Positions 39,441-46,982 of a DNA stretch of 64,000 bases are shown here, one piece after another. The stretch is from Leuconostoc mesenteroides subsp. mesenteroides ATCC 8293 (GTDB lineage: Bacteria > Bacillota > Bacilli > Lactobacillales > Lactobacillaceae): NCBI RefSeq assembly GCF_000014445.1, contig NC_008531.1:899001-963000 (forward strand), read 5' to 3'. The notes beneath the pieces were generated by a model. The model ran no database searches. It was given only the letters and a program-made list of their open reading frames with translations, and was not told the DNA's origin. Each line of letters opens with the position of its first letter. Positions within the stretch are counted from its first letter, which is position 1. The position numbers were made by a program, and so were the translations under genes.

Positions 39441-40907
39441 ATGTCCAATAAAGAAATGACAAAAATTAATATTTTTTACACGCCAGACAGCATTATCCTT
39501 GGTGATTTAACCGAAAAGGTAGTTGAAAATGAAACACATCATCTTGTATTGTGTTATCCCAAAATAACCGAACAAGAAATAAAAGAGATTACAAAAATAA
39601 TAACGCATAACCGTAATCATTATTTAAAGCATCTTACAGTGAATGAAATTATTGATATTATTGCTCGGGCAGCAGAAAAATGGACTAACCCATCGTATCA
39701 TCTTCGGAAAATAGCAGAAAAAGCAGTCCCCGCGGTAACTGGTTATGACGCTGATCAATTTAGTTTAGAGCTCAAAAACTTTATTCGCTTATTTCGAAAG
39801 AAAGAGTTAAAACGATTTGTGAATAGCGAACTTGGACAATCAGGTGCAATGTTGGATGATTTTCAACCAAATCTTTCCGGTGGATTTTCAAAATTTTACG
39901 GACCAGATTTAATATTCCAAATATTTTCCGGTAATGTGCCAGGTATACAACTGTGGACACTCATCATGGGACTACTTGTAAAATCGCCAACACTGGGGAA
40001 AACATCTTTTGCAGAGCCTATTATGCCAGCCTTGTTTGTTCAGACGTTAGCTGAAATTGATCCAAAATTGGCAAATACGATTGCCATTCTACCATGGCAT
40101 AGTGGTGGAAAATTCGAGGTACGCTGTCTTAATTTGGCCGATACTATTGTTGTGTGTGGTGGTAAAGAAGCGGTTGCATCTGTAAAAAGCAAAACACCAT
40201 TAAATAAGAAGATTTTAAGTTATGGGTACAAAATCGGTTTGGCAATAGTTGGTAGGGAGACGTTGACACCAGAGTATTATGCTCAAGTCATTAAAGACTT
40301 AGCTGAGGACATTGCCACCTATGATCAGCAAAGCTGTCTAGCTCCGCAGTCAATTTTCATTGAAAGAGGTGGGGCAATAACGCCTCAAGAGTTTGCGAGT
40401 ATCCTGTCCAATGAGTTAAATAACTATCAAATCAAATATCCTCGTGCACCGATACACGAATCAGATAAAATTGCTATTGAAAAAATGCGGCAAGAAGCTG
40501 AGATAACGTCTATAAAAAACGGAGCAACCTCAGTATTTCGAAGTGACAATAGTACCGCATGGACTATTATTTTACATAATAATATCGGATTTAGCGCCTC
40601 GCCTTTGAATCGTTCAATTCATATTTTTGTTGTTAATGATTTGACAGATTTACCACCTGTACTCATACCGTATCAGCAATATTTACAGTCAGCAGGAATT
40701 GCGATTTCTCCGAATCGTTTGTTCTCGTTGGCAGATATGTTAGGGAAAGTGGGTGTTAATCGAATGAGTGCGCTGGGAAAGATGAATCACGTTTCCAGTG
40801 GCTGGCACCATGATGGACGCTTTAACTTATTGGATTTAGTTCGTGTTACAGACATTGAGCAGAGCTTAGAATTCTCTAGTGAGAAGTTTGATCCGGATGT
40901 GGAGTGA
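39441..40907 (+). CDS. LuxC-like acyl-CoA/acyl-protein reductase
   Basis: 488 residues from the ATG at 39441 (AAAGGTG 6 bp upstream; a GTG at 39432 lies inside that site). LuxC family of the aldehyde dehydrogenase superfamily: catalytic cysteine C299 in TYDQQSCLAPQS, NADPH-binding region with FSGNVPG and VVCGGKEAV. It reduces an acyl thioester to the aldehyde. The LuxE partner ends 11 bp before, and an SDR follows after 12 bp, so acid to aldehyde to alcohol is a coherent three-enzyme chain. No luxA/luxB luciferase genes are present, which rules out a light organ-type role. Confidence 0.85.
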   Translation: MSNKEMTKINIFYTPDSIILGDLTEKVVENETHHLVLCYPKITEQEIKEITKIITHNRNHYLKHLTVNEIIDIIARAAEKWTNPSYHLRKIAEKAVPAVTGYDADQFSLELKNFIRLFRKKELKRFVNSELGQSGAMLDDFQPNLSGGFSKFYGPDLIFQIFSGNVPGIQLWTLIMGLLVKSPTLGKTSFAEPIMPALFVQTLAEIDPKLANTIAILPWHSGGKFEVRCLNLADTIVVCGGKEAVASVKSKTPLNKKILSYGYKIGLAIVGRETLTPEYYAQVIKDLAEDIATYDQQSCLAPQSIFIERGGAITPQEFASILSNELNNYQIKYPRAPIHESDKIAIEKMRQEAEITSIKNGATSVFRSDNSTAWTIILHNNIGFSASPLNRSIHIFVVNDLTDLPPVLIPYQQYLQSAGIAISPNRLFSLADMLGKVGVNRMSALGKMNHVSSGWHHDGRFNLLDLVRVTDIEQSLEFSSEKFDPDVE

Positions 40908-40919
40908 GGAGAATAAAAA

Positions 40920-41687
40920 ATGCTATTAAAAAACAAAGTTGCACTGGTGACGGGAGCCAGTCGAGGAATTGGGGCAGCCATTGCCAAAGAGTATGCCAAA
41001 CAAGGTGCCTTTGTCATTATCAATTACCTGGAAAATACTAAAAAGGCCGATGAAGTTGTTGCAGAAATTATTTCAGATGGTGGTCAAGCAATTGCCATAG
41101 CATGTGACGTACGTGATGAAAAACAAGTGAAAAACATGCTATACGATATTTTTGAAAATTTTGGTACGATCGATATCATTGTAAACAATGCATTAAGTCA
41201 ATATCAATTTGATCCTAAGCATCGAAAAATGTTAGACCAACTGAAGTGGAGTGACTACCAAAATCAAATCGACGGTAGTTTAAAAGCAGTTTTAAATGTT
41301 ACTCAAGGTGCTTTATCAAGATTAAAAACAAATAATAGCAGTCGCATCATTAATATAACCAGTAATTTGATAAGGTCTCCAGCAATCCCTTATCATGATT
41401 ACATTGTCGGAAAATCTGCTATTCTTGGGTTGACACGTACAATGGCTAGTGAGTTAGGTGCTTTTGGTATCCGAGTAAATGCTATCGCACCAGGATTGAC
41501 GTACCCAACAGCTTCTAGTAAGTACACGCATCGTGATATTCGGGAAGCACTTATTGCGCAAACACCGACTAAACGTTTAACTACTCCTGAGGATGTGGCA
41601 GGTTCAGCCGTATTTCTGGCCTCAGAGCTTTCGAATAATATGACCGGCCAATGTCTGTTCATAGATGGTGGTTTAACTATGCTCTAA
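40920..41687 (+). CDS. FabG-like SDR, putative aldehyde reductase of the TPP operon
   Basis: 255 residues with TGASRGIG (11-18), an NNA motif in VNNALSQY, catalytic S148, Y161 and K165, and the ending CLFIDGGLTML. AGGAG precedes the ATG. NNAL instead of NNAG and an insertion after it (FDPKHRKMLDQLKW) enlarge the substrate region relative to FabG. Likely NADP(H) dependent. In this operon it would reduce the aldehyde made by the LuxC homologue to an alcohol such as hydroxyethylthiazole; that assignment is inference from gene order. Confidence 0.8.
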   Translation: MLLKNKVALVTGASRGIGAAIAKEYAKQGAFVIINYLENTKKADEVVAEIISDGGQAIAIACDVRDEKQVKNMLYDIFENFGTIDIIVNNALSQYQFDPKHRKMLDQLKWSDYQNQIDGSLKAVLNVTQGALSRLKTNNSSRIINITSNLIRSPAIPYHDYIVGKSAILGLTRTMASELGAFGIRVNAIAPGLTYPTASSKYTHRDIREALIAQTPTKRLTTPEDVAGSAVFLASELSNNMTGQCLFIDGGLTML

Positions 41688-41747
41688 TCGAAATCAACAC
41701 AATAATTAAAATATAAAACACAATGGAATATTAAAAAGGAAATCATA

Positions 41748-42257
41748 ATGAATAAAAATGTTAAGTTGACAAAAATAATGGTCGTTACAATTATGATAGC
41801 GCTAGATATCGTGTTATCTCCAATTTTTAGAATTGAAGGTATGGCGCCAATGTCCAGTGTCATGAATATTATTGCTGGTGTAATTCTAGGACCAGTATAT
41901 GCAGTTGTTATGGCAGTAGTCACTGGAATAATAAGAATGCTAATGTTAGGTATACCCCCATTGGCTTTGACTGGTTCAATTTTTGGTGCTTTCGGTGCAG
42001 GTATCTTGTATAAGTATGGCCGCAATATGTATTGGTCAATGTTTGGTGAATTTCTTGGGACCGGAATTGTAGGATCGTTAATTTCAGTTCCGGTGATGGT
42101 CTGGTTTACTGGACAACAACAAAACTTGTACTGGTTTGTGTATACACCTCGTTTTGTGGGTGCAACCATAATTGGATCAGTAATCGCTTATTTTGTTTTA
42201 GTAAATTTGCTAAAAATAAATTCTTTTAAAGAAATTCAGAGAATGTTTGTTGGGTAG
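41748..42257 (+). CDS. thiW: ThiW, thiazole ECF transporter S component
   Basis: 169 residues, six hydrophobic segments. MVVTIMIALDIVLSPIFRIEGMAPMSSVMNII and the later GMLMLGIPPLALTGSIFGAFGAGILY-like stretch are the ThiW family pattern. ThiW is the predicted hydroxyethylthiazole uptake component, using the shared ECF energy module, and regularly stands next to thiM behind TPP riboswitches. AAAAGGAAATC precedes the ATG. The 60-bp gap from the SDR has no terminator. Confidence 0.88.
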   Translation: MNKNVKLTKIMVVTIMIALDIVLSPIFRIEGMAPMSSVMNIIAGVILGPVYAVVMAVVTGIIRMLMLGIPPLALTGSIFGAFGAGILYKYGRNMYWSMFGEFLGTGIVGSLISVPVMVWFTGQQQNLYWFVYTPRFVGATIIGSVIAYFVLVNLLKINSFKEIQRMFVG

Positions 42258-42264
42258 CATAGCT

Positions 42265-43086
42265 ATGAAAAATGAATTAATAAAAATTAAATCAATTTTA
42301 CCTTTGCAAAAGGCACCGTTAGTACATTGCATAACCAATGATATTACGTTAGAAACGGTGGCTAATACTATATTGTATCTTGGTGGTAAACCTATCATGA
42401 GTAGTGATACCCGTGAATTTTCGTCATTATTTCAGTCAACAGATGCTCTACTACTAAACATGGGCCGACTTAATGAGTCACACGAACAAAGTCTCAGTCA
42501 AGCTAGCTCTTTAGCAGATATGACTAAAAAACCGACTGTTGTGGATCTGGTAGGCTATGGTATTACTAATGAACGAACAAAGTTAGGAATGGCTATGGCG
42601 CGTAATCATCCAACAGTTATCAAAGGAAATACTTCAGAAATCAGAAGATTTGTCGGCTTACCATCTTTAGCAAAAGGTATTGATGGTGCTAGCTCTGATC
42701 AGCATGATCAGGCGTTAAAAGATCTCATTTTGTCTTTGAAACAAATAACAACTGAGTATGCCGATACTGTGTTTGTGGCAACAGGGAAAAAGGATGTCAT
42801 TGTTCAAAATGATAAACACCTTATTTTGAGCAATGGCGTCGATGAATTGGATAAGTTTGTTGGGACAGGAGACATGGTTGGCGCAATTATAACTACACTT
42901 CTCGCGGTCGGTGAAGATCCGTGGGTTGCTAGTCAATTTGCAATTAGCTACCTCAATGTAGCTGCTGAAAAAGCATTGTCATTAACAAACGGCATGGAAA
43001 ACTTTAGACGAGAAGTTCTTAACCAAATTGATTTGCTAGGGAGAAATCAACAGTGGGCAACGAAAATTAAGTATTCGAATTTTTGA
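42265..43086 (+). CDS. thiM: Hydroxyethylthiazole kinase
   Basis: 273 residues from the ATG at 42265, 7 bp after the thiW stop codon. Family motifs: PLVHCITNDITLETVANTIL, the thiazole-binding KPIMSSDTREF (usual form is GA(S/A)P.M), VVDLVGYG, KGNTSEIRRF and the catalytic VGTGDMVGAI near residue 205. It phosphorylates 4-methyl-5-hydroxyethylthiazole to the phosphate that is joined to HMP-PP to make thiamine phosphate. In the usual enzyme KPIMSSD reads SPVMxxA; the substitution in this loop should be compared with validated kinases. ThiD and ThiE are not in the window. Confidence 0.88.
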   Translation: MKNELIKIKSILPLQKAPLVHCITNDITLETVANTILYLGGKPIMSSDTREFSSLFQSTDALLLNMGRLNESHEQSLSQASSLADMTKKPTVVDLVGYGITNERTKLGMAMARNHPTVIKGNTSEIRRFVGLPSLAKGIDGASSDQHDQALKDLILSLKQITTEYADTVFVATGKKDVIVQNDKHLILSNGVDELDKFVGTGDMVGAIITTLLAVGEDPWVASQFAISYLNVAAEKALSLTNGMENFRREVLNQIDLLGRNQQWATKIKYSNF

Positions 43087-43105
43087 ATCTAGGAAGAAAA
43101 AAATA

Positions 43106-43411
43106 ATGGCAACCAAAAATATTCTGTTGATATGTAATACAGGTGCTTCAAGCAGCTTTATGGCTCAAAAAATTCGTCAAGCATCAAATGAAAATCAGCA
43201 AGCTTGTCAAGTTCATGCGGCAAGTATGACTCAAATTGATGAATACATTGATCGTATCGATTATTTATTAATTTCACCACAATTAAAGTATGCAGAAAGT
43301 GAAATACGATTGTCAGTAGCGAACAGTAATATAAAAGTTGCTGTGATTCCCTCAAAAGTTTATGGACTCTTAGACGGCAACGCAGTCCTAAACCAAATAC
43401 AAAAAATGTAA
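43106..43411 (+). CDS. PTS Lac-family IIB in the TPP-riboswitch operon
   Basis: 101 residues. NILLICNTGASSSFMAQKI holds the phosphocysteine (C10) in the usual loop, with NTGASSS replacing the CAAGMSSS of typical cellobiose IIB. The ATG is only 19 bp after the thiM stop codon and its AGGAAG ribosome site fills that gap. No terminator, cre box or promoter is visible between them, so it appears to be transcribed with the thiamine genes. Confidence 0.85.
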   Translation: MATKNILLICNTGASSSFMAQKIRQASNENQQACQVHAASMTQIDEYIDRIDYLLISPQLKYAESEIRLSVANSNIKVAVIPSKVYGLLDGNAVLNQIQKM

Positions 43412-43425
43412 AATTTGAAAGAATA

Positions 43426-44664
43426 ATGATGAATAATATTTTAAATAGTCAGTTTATTAAAAAGGTAAACGATGTTACCTCAAATTCATGGATACAAGGT
43501 ATTCAGAAATCCATTACGTTGATTTTATCCTTTATAATCATTGGGTCGTTAATTACTGTAATTAGTTTAATAAATAATATTAAAGCTAATCTAATCCCTG
43601 ATTTAGGCTACATGTCAACCTTTACATTTGGAATGGTGGGACTTTTTGTCGCCTTCCTTATTCCCTATAATATTCTTCAACAAAAAAAGAACGATAAAAA
43701 GATGTTAGCGAGTTTTACATCATTGGCATTATACTTAATGCTCATCAAACCAAAATTTGATGGTTCAGGCAATCATGTAACGTTTGAACTCAGCCGCTTT
43801 GGTTCTGCAGGACTATTTTTGTCCATTATCGCAGGAATAGTAGTAACTGCAATAATACTATTCACTAGCAGATATTCTTTTTTTAAAAAAGATACATTAA
43901 TGCCAGAGTTTATCGTCAATCTATTTGACTCTTTGATACCAATAACATTTATCATATTCATAGGGTGGTTAGGCTTAACCGCTAAAAATATTGACCCATT
44001 TAAAATTGTTACTTCACTTTTTTCACCATTATCAATCATTGGTCAAAGCTACATAGGCTTTATTGTTATTGGATTTGTATATAGTTTATTTTATTCGTTT
44101 GGTATTAGTACGTGGACATTATCACCAATTATTTTACCTATTATGCTTAGCGGTATCGCAGAGAATGAGCGACTAGCTGCCCATGGCTTAAAAGCAGTGA
44201 ATATCACAACCCAAGAAGTTTTTTATACGGGATTTATTGCAGCAGGGGGAATTGGATTTACGATTACTTTAGCAATTATGATGCTATTTCTCTCAAAATC
44301 ACAACAACTAAAAGCAGTTGGTCGAGCAACTTTTCCTGCTTCTATTCTCAATATTAATGAGCCCTTAGTTTATGGAGCTCCTATTGCATTTAATCCTTTG
44401 TTAATGATACCGATGTGGTTGAATGGTATTCTAATTCCAGCAGTTGCTGGTGCAGCGATGCGTTTAAATATTGTTCCAATTCCCGATAAAGTCTTCTGGA
44501 TTTGGTATTTGCCATTCCCAGTTTCAACGTACATCACCACTGGCATTAAGGGCGTATTATTATTTGTCATTTTGTTCATACTTTCTTGGACAATATATTA
44601 TCCATTCTTTAAGTACTATGATGCCCAGCTGTTAACTAATGAGTTGGAGAATAGAAAGAACTAG
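43426..44664 (+). CDS. PTS Lac-family IIC in the TPP-riboswitch operon
   Basis: 412 residues, about 37 fewer than the IIC at 35163. It has about ten membrane segments and the family signature LNINEPLVYGAPIAFNPLLMIPMW. The region corresponding to HALWIVGIHG of the cellobiose permease reads SFGISTWTLSPI, without the conserved histidine, so the sugar site differs. An ATG at 43429 is an alternative start. It ends by overlapping the next start codon. Expected to import a beta-glucoside as its 6-phosphate. Confidence 0.85.
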   Translation: MMNNILNSQFIKKVNDVTSNSWIQGIQKSITLILSFIIIGSLITVISLINNIKANLIPDLGYMSTFTFGMVGLFVAFLIPYNILQQKKNDKKMLASFTSLALYLMLIKPKFDGSGNHVTFELSRFGSAGLFLSIIAGIVVTAIILFTSRYSFFKKDTLMPEFIVNLFDSLIPITFIIFIGWLGLTAKNIDPFKIVTSLFSPLSIIGQSYIGFIVIGFVYSLFYSFGISTWTLSPIILPIMLSGIAENERLAAHGLKAVNITTQEVFYTGFIAAGGIGFTITLAIMMLFLSKSQQLKAVGRATFPASILNINEPLVYGAPIAFNPLLMIPMWLNGILIPAVAGAAMRLNIVPIPDKVFWIWYLPFPVSTYITTGIKGVLLFVILFILSWTIYYPFFKYYDAQLLTNELENRKN

Positions 44665-44999
44665 TGGATATGAACAGCAAATATGATTTAACAAATGATG
44701 CCATGCAAATCATTGTATGGGCTGGAGATGCTAGACAGTTGATTATGACAGCACTAGAAAAAATCGCGCAGCATCAATTTTCTAAAACACGATCTTTATT
44801 AGATGAAGCCGAATCACTATTAAATAATGCGCACAAAATACAAAGTCGTTATATGAGCTTAGAAGCGTCGGGTACACATATTCCATATTCTGTTTTATTT
44901 AATCATGCGCAAGATTCTTTGATGATTACAATGAGCGAGTTAAACATCGCCAAAAAAATGTCAATTATTATGAAAAGTGAAGTGAAAAATCATGAGTAA
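44664..44999 (+). CDS. PTS Lac-family IIA in the TPP-riboswitch operon
   Basis: 111 residues from a GTG that overlaps the IIC stop codon; ATG at 44670 is a second possible start. Phospho-histidine motif FNHAQDSLMITMS and the GDARQLIMTALEKI helix are present, so it should function as the phosphate donor to IIB. Overlaps the downstream GH1 gene by 8 bp, a strong sign of cotranslation. Confidence 0.85.
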   Translation: MDMNSKYDLTNDAMQIIVWAGDARQLIMTALEKIAQHQFSKTRSLLDEAESLLNNAHKIQSRYMSLEASGTHIPYSVLFNHAQDSLMITMSELNIAKKMSIIMKSEVKNHE

Positions 45000-46416
45000 A
45001 AATCATTTTCCACAATCCTTTTTATGGGGTGGCTCATTTTCAGCGAATCAAGCCGAGGGCGGATACAAATCCGCAGGCAAAGGTGTATCGCAAACAGATC
45101 TTATTCCATTGAATAAGTCGTCTAAAATCACTTCTTCATTTGAACTGAATAACTACTTAGCTGATGAAAACAGTTATTTTCCGAGAAGAACTGGTATCGA
45201 TTTTTTTAACCAGTTTGATGAGGATTTGGCACTTATTTCAGAATTAGGCATTAACTCATTACGTATTTCCATTGCATGGTCTAGAATTTTTCCCAATGGG
45301 GATGAAACGACACCTAATGAACAGGGGCTAGCCTTTTATAAAAAAGTGATCGATAAGCTTAGTTTGTTAGGCATTGAACCAGTAATCACTATTTCACATT
45401 ATGAAATGCCCGTTAAGCTAATTACAAATTATGGTGGTTGGAAAAATCGAAAATTGATTGATTTTTATACTAACTATGTGCAAACATTACTGCACGCATT
45501 TCCAGAAGTTAAATATTGGCTTACATTTAATCAAATCAATTCTGGGTTAACAGATCCATTTTCTGCGTTGGGATTACTAATAAATGATTATGCATCAAAA
45601 GAATTGTTACAACACGACAAGTTTCAAGCCATGCACCACCAATTAGTGGCGACAGCAAAAGTTAAACAAATTGCACAACAAATGAATTCTAGTGTCTTAA
45701 TTGGGGCTAGTGTTTACGATATGACATCTTATCCAAGATCCCCTGAACCAAATGATGTGTTGTCGAATCAAGAATCCATTTTGATATCAGATTTTTGTAG
45801 TGATGTACTGGTACGAGGAAGATATTCAAAATTTATTTTAAATAATTTCAAGAAAAATGGTGTTGATTTAGACATTACAGCGGAGGATCAACGGCTATTA
45901 TTGCATAATACAATTGATTTTCTTGGAATTAGTTATTATGTAACCACGGTTGTTGATCAATCAACGCCATCCTTATTTGAAATAAATGACTGGAATATTC
46001 GCGATGAGACATCCAATAAACACTTAAAAGCTACGAAATGGGGATGGGGGATTGATCCAGTTGGCTTACGTATTGCATTGCGGAGGTATACAGACAAGTA
46101 TCCATCTATGCCAATTATGATTTTAGAAAATGGATTGGGAGCAGAAGAAACATTATTTAGTAAAAAGAAAATTCATGATTCTTATCGAATTGATTATCTA
46201 AGAAAACACCTTTCTCAGTTACAATTATCAATACAGGAAGGCGTTAATGTCATTGGATACTTTTACTGGTCTCCGATTGATATTGTAAGTTCCGGATCTG
46301 GTCAAATGCACAAAAGATATGGACTAATTTATGTTGACTTAAATGATTTTGGTATTGGCAGCGGTAAGAGAATAAAAAAGGATAGTTTTTATTGGTACAA
46401 ACAGTATATTGAATAG
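44992..46416 (+). CDS. GH1 phospho-beta-glucosidase-like enzyme with acid/base Glu replaced by Gln
   Basis: 474 residues, GH1 fold complete: FLWGGSFSANQAEGG, SHYEMP (H136), nucleophile E379 in LENGLG, and the 6-phosphate signature SGSGQMHKRYG (K441, Y443). The acid/base motif reads TFNQIN, with codon CAA at 45532-45534 giving Q181, where the other two GH1 enzymes of this window have TFNEIN. In plant myrosinases the same Glu-to-Gln change goes with substrates whose leaving group needs no protonation (glucosinolates). This enzyme may therefore cleave a phosphoglucoside with a good leaving group (ester, thio- or N-linked), transglycosylate, or be inactive. Last gene of the TPP-controlled run. 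Confidence 0.85.
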   Translation: MSKNHFPQSFLWGGSFSANQAEGGYKSAGKGVSQTDLIPLNKSSKITSSFELNNYLADENSYFPRRTGIDFFNQFDEDLALISELGINSLRISIAWSRIFPNGDETTPNEQGLAFYKKVIDKLSLLGIEPVITISHYEMPVKLITNYGGWKNRKLIDFYTNYVQTLLHAFPEVKYWLTFNQINSGLTDPFSALGLLINDYASKELLQHDKFQAMHHQLVATAKVKQIAQQMNSSVLIGASVYDMTSYPRSPEPNDVLSNQESILISDFCSDVLVRGRYSKFILNNFKKNGVDLDITAEDQRLLLHNTIDFLGISYYVTTVVDQSTPSLFEINDWNIRDETSNKHLKATKWGWGIDPVGLRIALRRYTDKYPSMPIMILENGLGAEETLFSKKKIHDSYRIDYLRKHLSQLQLSIQEGVNVIGYFYWSPIDIVSSGSGQMHKRYGLIYVDLNDFGIGSGKRIKKDSFYWYKQYIE

Positions 46417-46482
46417 AAGCAGCATTGATTCTAGCTGATATCAGATGGTCAGTTTTCAAAAATTCACTTTGTGCGAATATGA

Positions 46483-46488
46483 TATACT
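46483..46488 (+). promoter_or_regulatory. Promoter -10 of the toxin mRNA
   Basis: Extended -10 TGATATACT at 46480-46488; the -35 at the expected place is weak (AAATTC). RNA would start at about 46495, about 90 bp before the toxin start codon. Confidence 0.5.
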
Positions 46489-46585
46489 AGTATCAGCAAA
46501 CAAGTTAAGATGGTGGCTAGCCGAATGGAGGTGGTGCTTATGGTGTAAAAGCTAGAGGCCCAGATTCTAGGAAAGGAGATGCCTA

Positions 46586-46690
46586 GTGTCCGTTTCGGAT
46601 GCTGTGCAACTAATGTTAGGCTTTGGAACTTTTGTTCTAATGCTTCTCGGATTAGTTGTTGAGCTGATAAAAAACAGCAATAAAAAATGA
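46586..46690 (+). CDS. Type I holin-like toxin, 34 residues
   Basis: GTG start with AAAGGAG 8-14 bp upstream; translation gives MSVSDAVQLMLGFGTFVLML followed by LGLVVELIKNSNKK. This is the pattern of the putative holin-like toxin (TxpA/BsrG-like) family: an MS(V/T)-x-(D/E)-A-L-x-L-M start, one hydrophobic helix and a lysine-rich end. Such peptides insert in the membrane and are lethal when the antitoxin RNA is lost. The ribosome site lies in the loop of a small hairpin, CTAGG (46567-46571) with CCTAG (46582-46586), which also covers the first base of the start codon. A two-codon ORF (ATG GTG TAA at 46541) with its own GGAGG lies in the leader. Too short for ordinary ORF calling. Confidence 0.82.
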   Translation: MSVSDAVQLMLGFGTFVLMLLGLVVELIKNSNKK

Positions 46691-46720
46691 CCATCTTAGC
46701 TTGGCAGAGCTGATGGTCAT
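46687..46720. terminator. Shared bidirectional terminator of toxin mRNA and antitoxin RNA
   Basis: ATGACCATC and GATGGTCAT flank an AGCTTGGCAGAGCT core, a long symmetric hairpin directly after the toxin stop codon. Converging toxin and antitoxin transcripts could both end here, as in txpA/ratA-type loci. Confidence 0.65.
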
Positions 46721-46795
46721 TCAAGATTATTAACTTTAGCCACCGTCTAAACGGGTTTGTTGGAGAGTCATAGTTTGCGCTATGGCTCTTTTCAT
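46687..46795 (-). ncRNA. Probable antitoxin RNA, antisense to the toxin 3' end
   Basis: On the minus strand there is an extended -10, TGGTATAAT (plus-strand 46802-46810), predicting a start near 46795. The RNA would have a small hairpin (GAGCCATAGCGC...GCTATGACTC reading) and run into the hairpin at 46687-46720, giving perfect complementarity with the 3' part of the toxin mRNA. It also carries a copy of the toxin leader segment AGATGGTGGCTA (46513 region) as AGACGGTGGCTA. No ORF with a ribosome site is seen. RNA end points are predictions. Confidence 0.6.
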
Positions 46796-46982
46796 GTTTA
46801 TATTATACCACATAGTTATAGTATTATGGATTAACAGATAGAAAACTCCATAGATGCTTATTTATCATTTAGTTACTTTTATATACTAAATAACTATAAA
46901 CTGCCTACTATCAATTAGTTCGCAAATGTACTATAGTTATTGTAGTGAACAAAACAAATAATTATAGAAATGAGGTTTCATC

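Noticed and set aside
38317..40907. Bioluminescence (lux) operon
   Set aside because: LuxC and LuxE homologues are present but no luxA/luxB or luxD; the operon is tied to thiamine genes by riboswitches and ThiW/ThiM.
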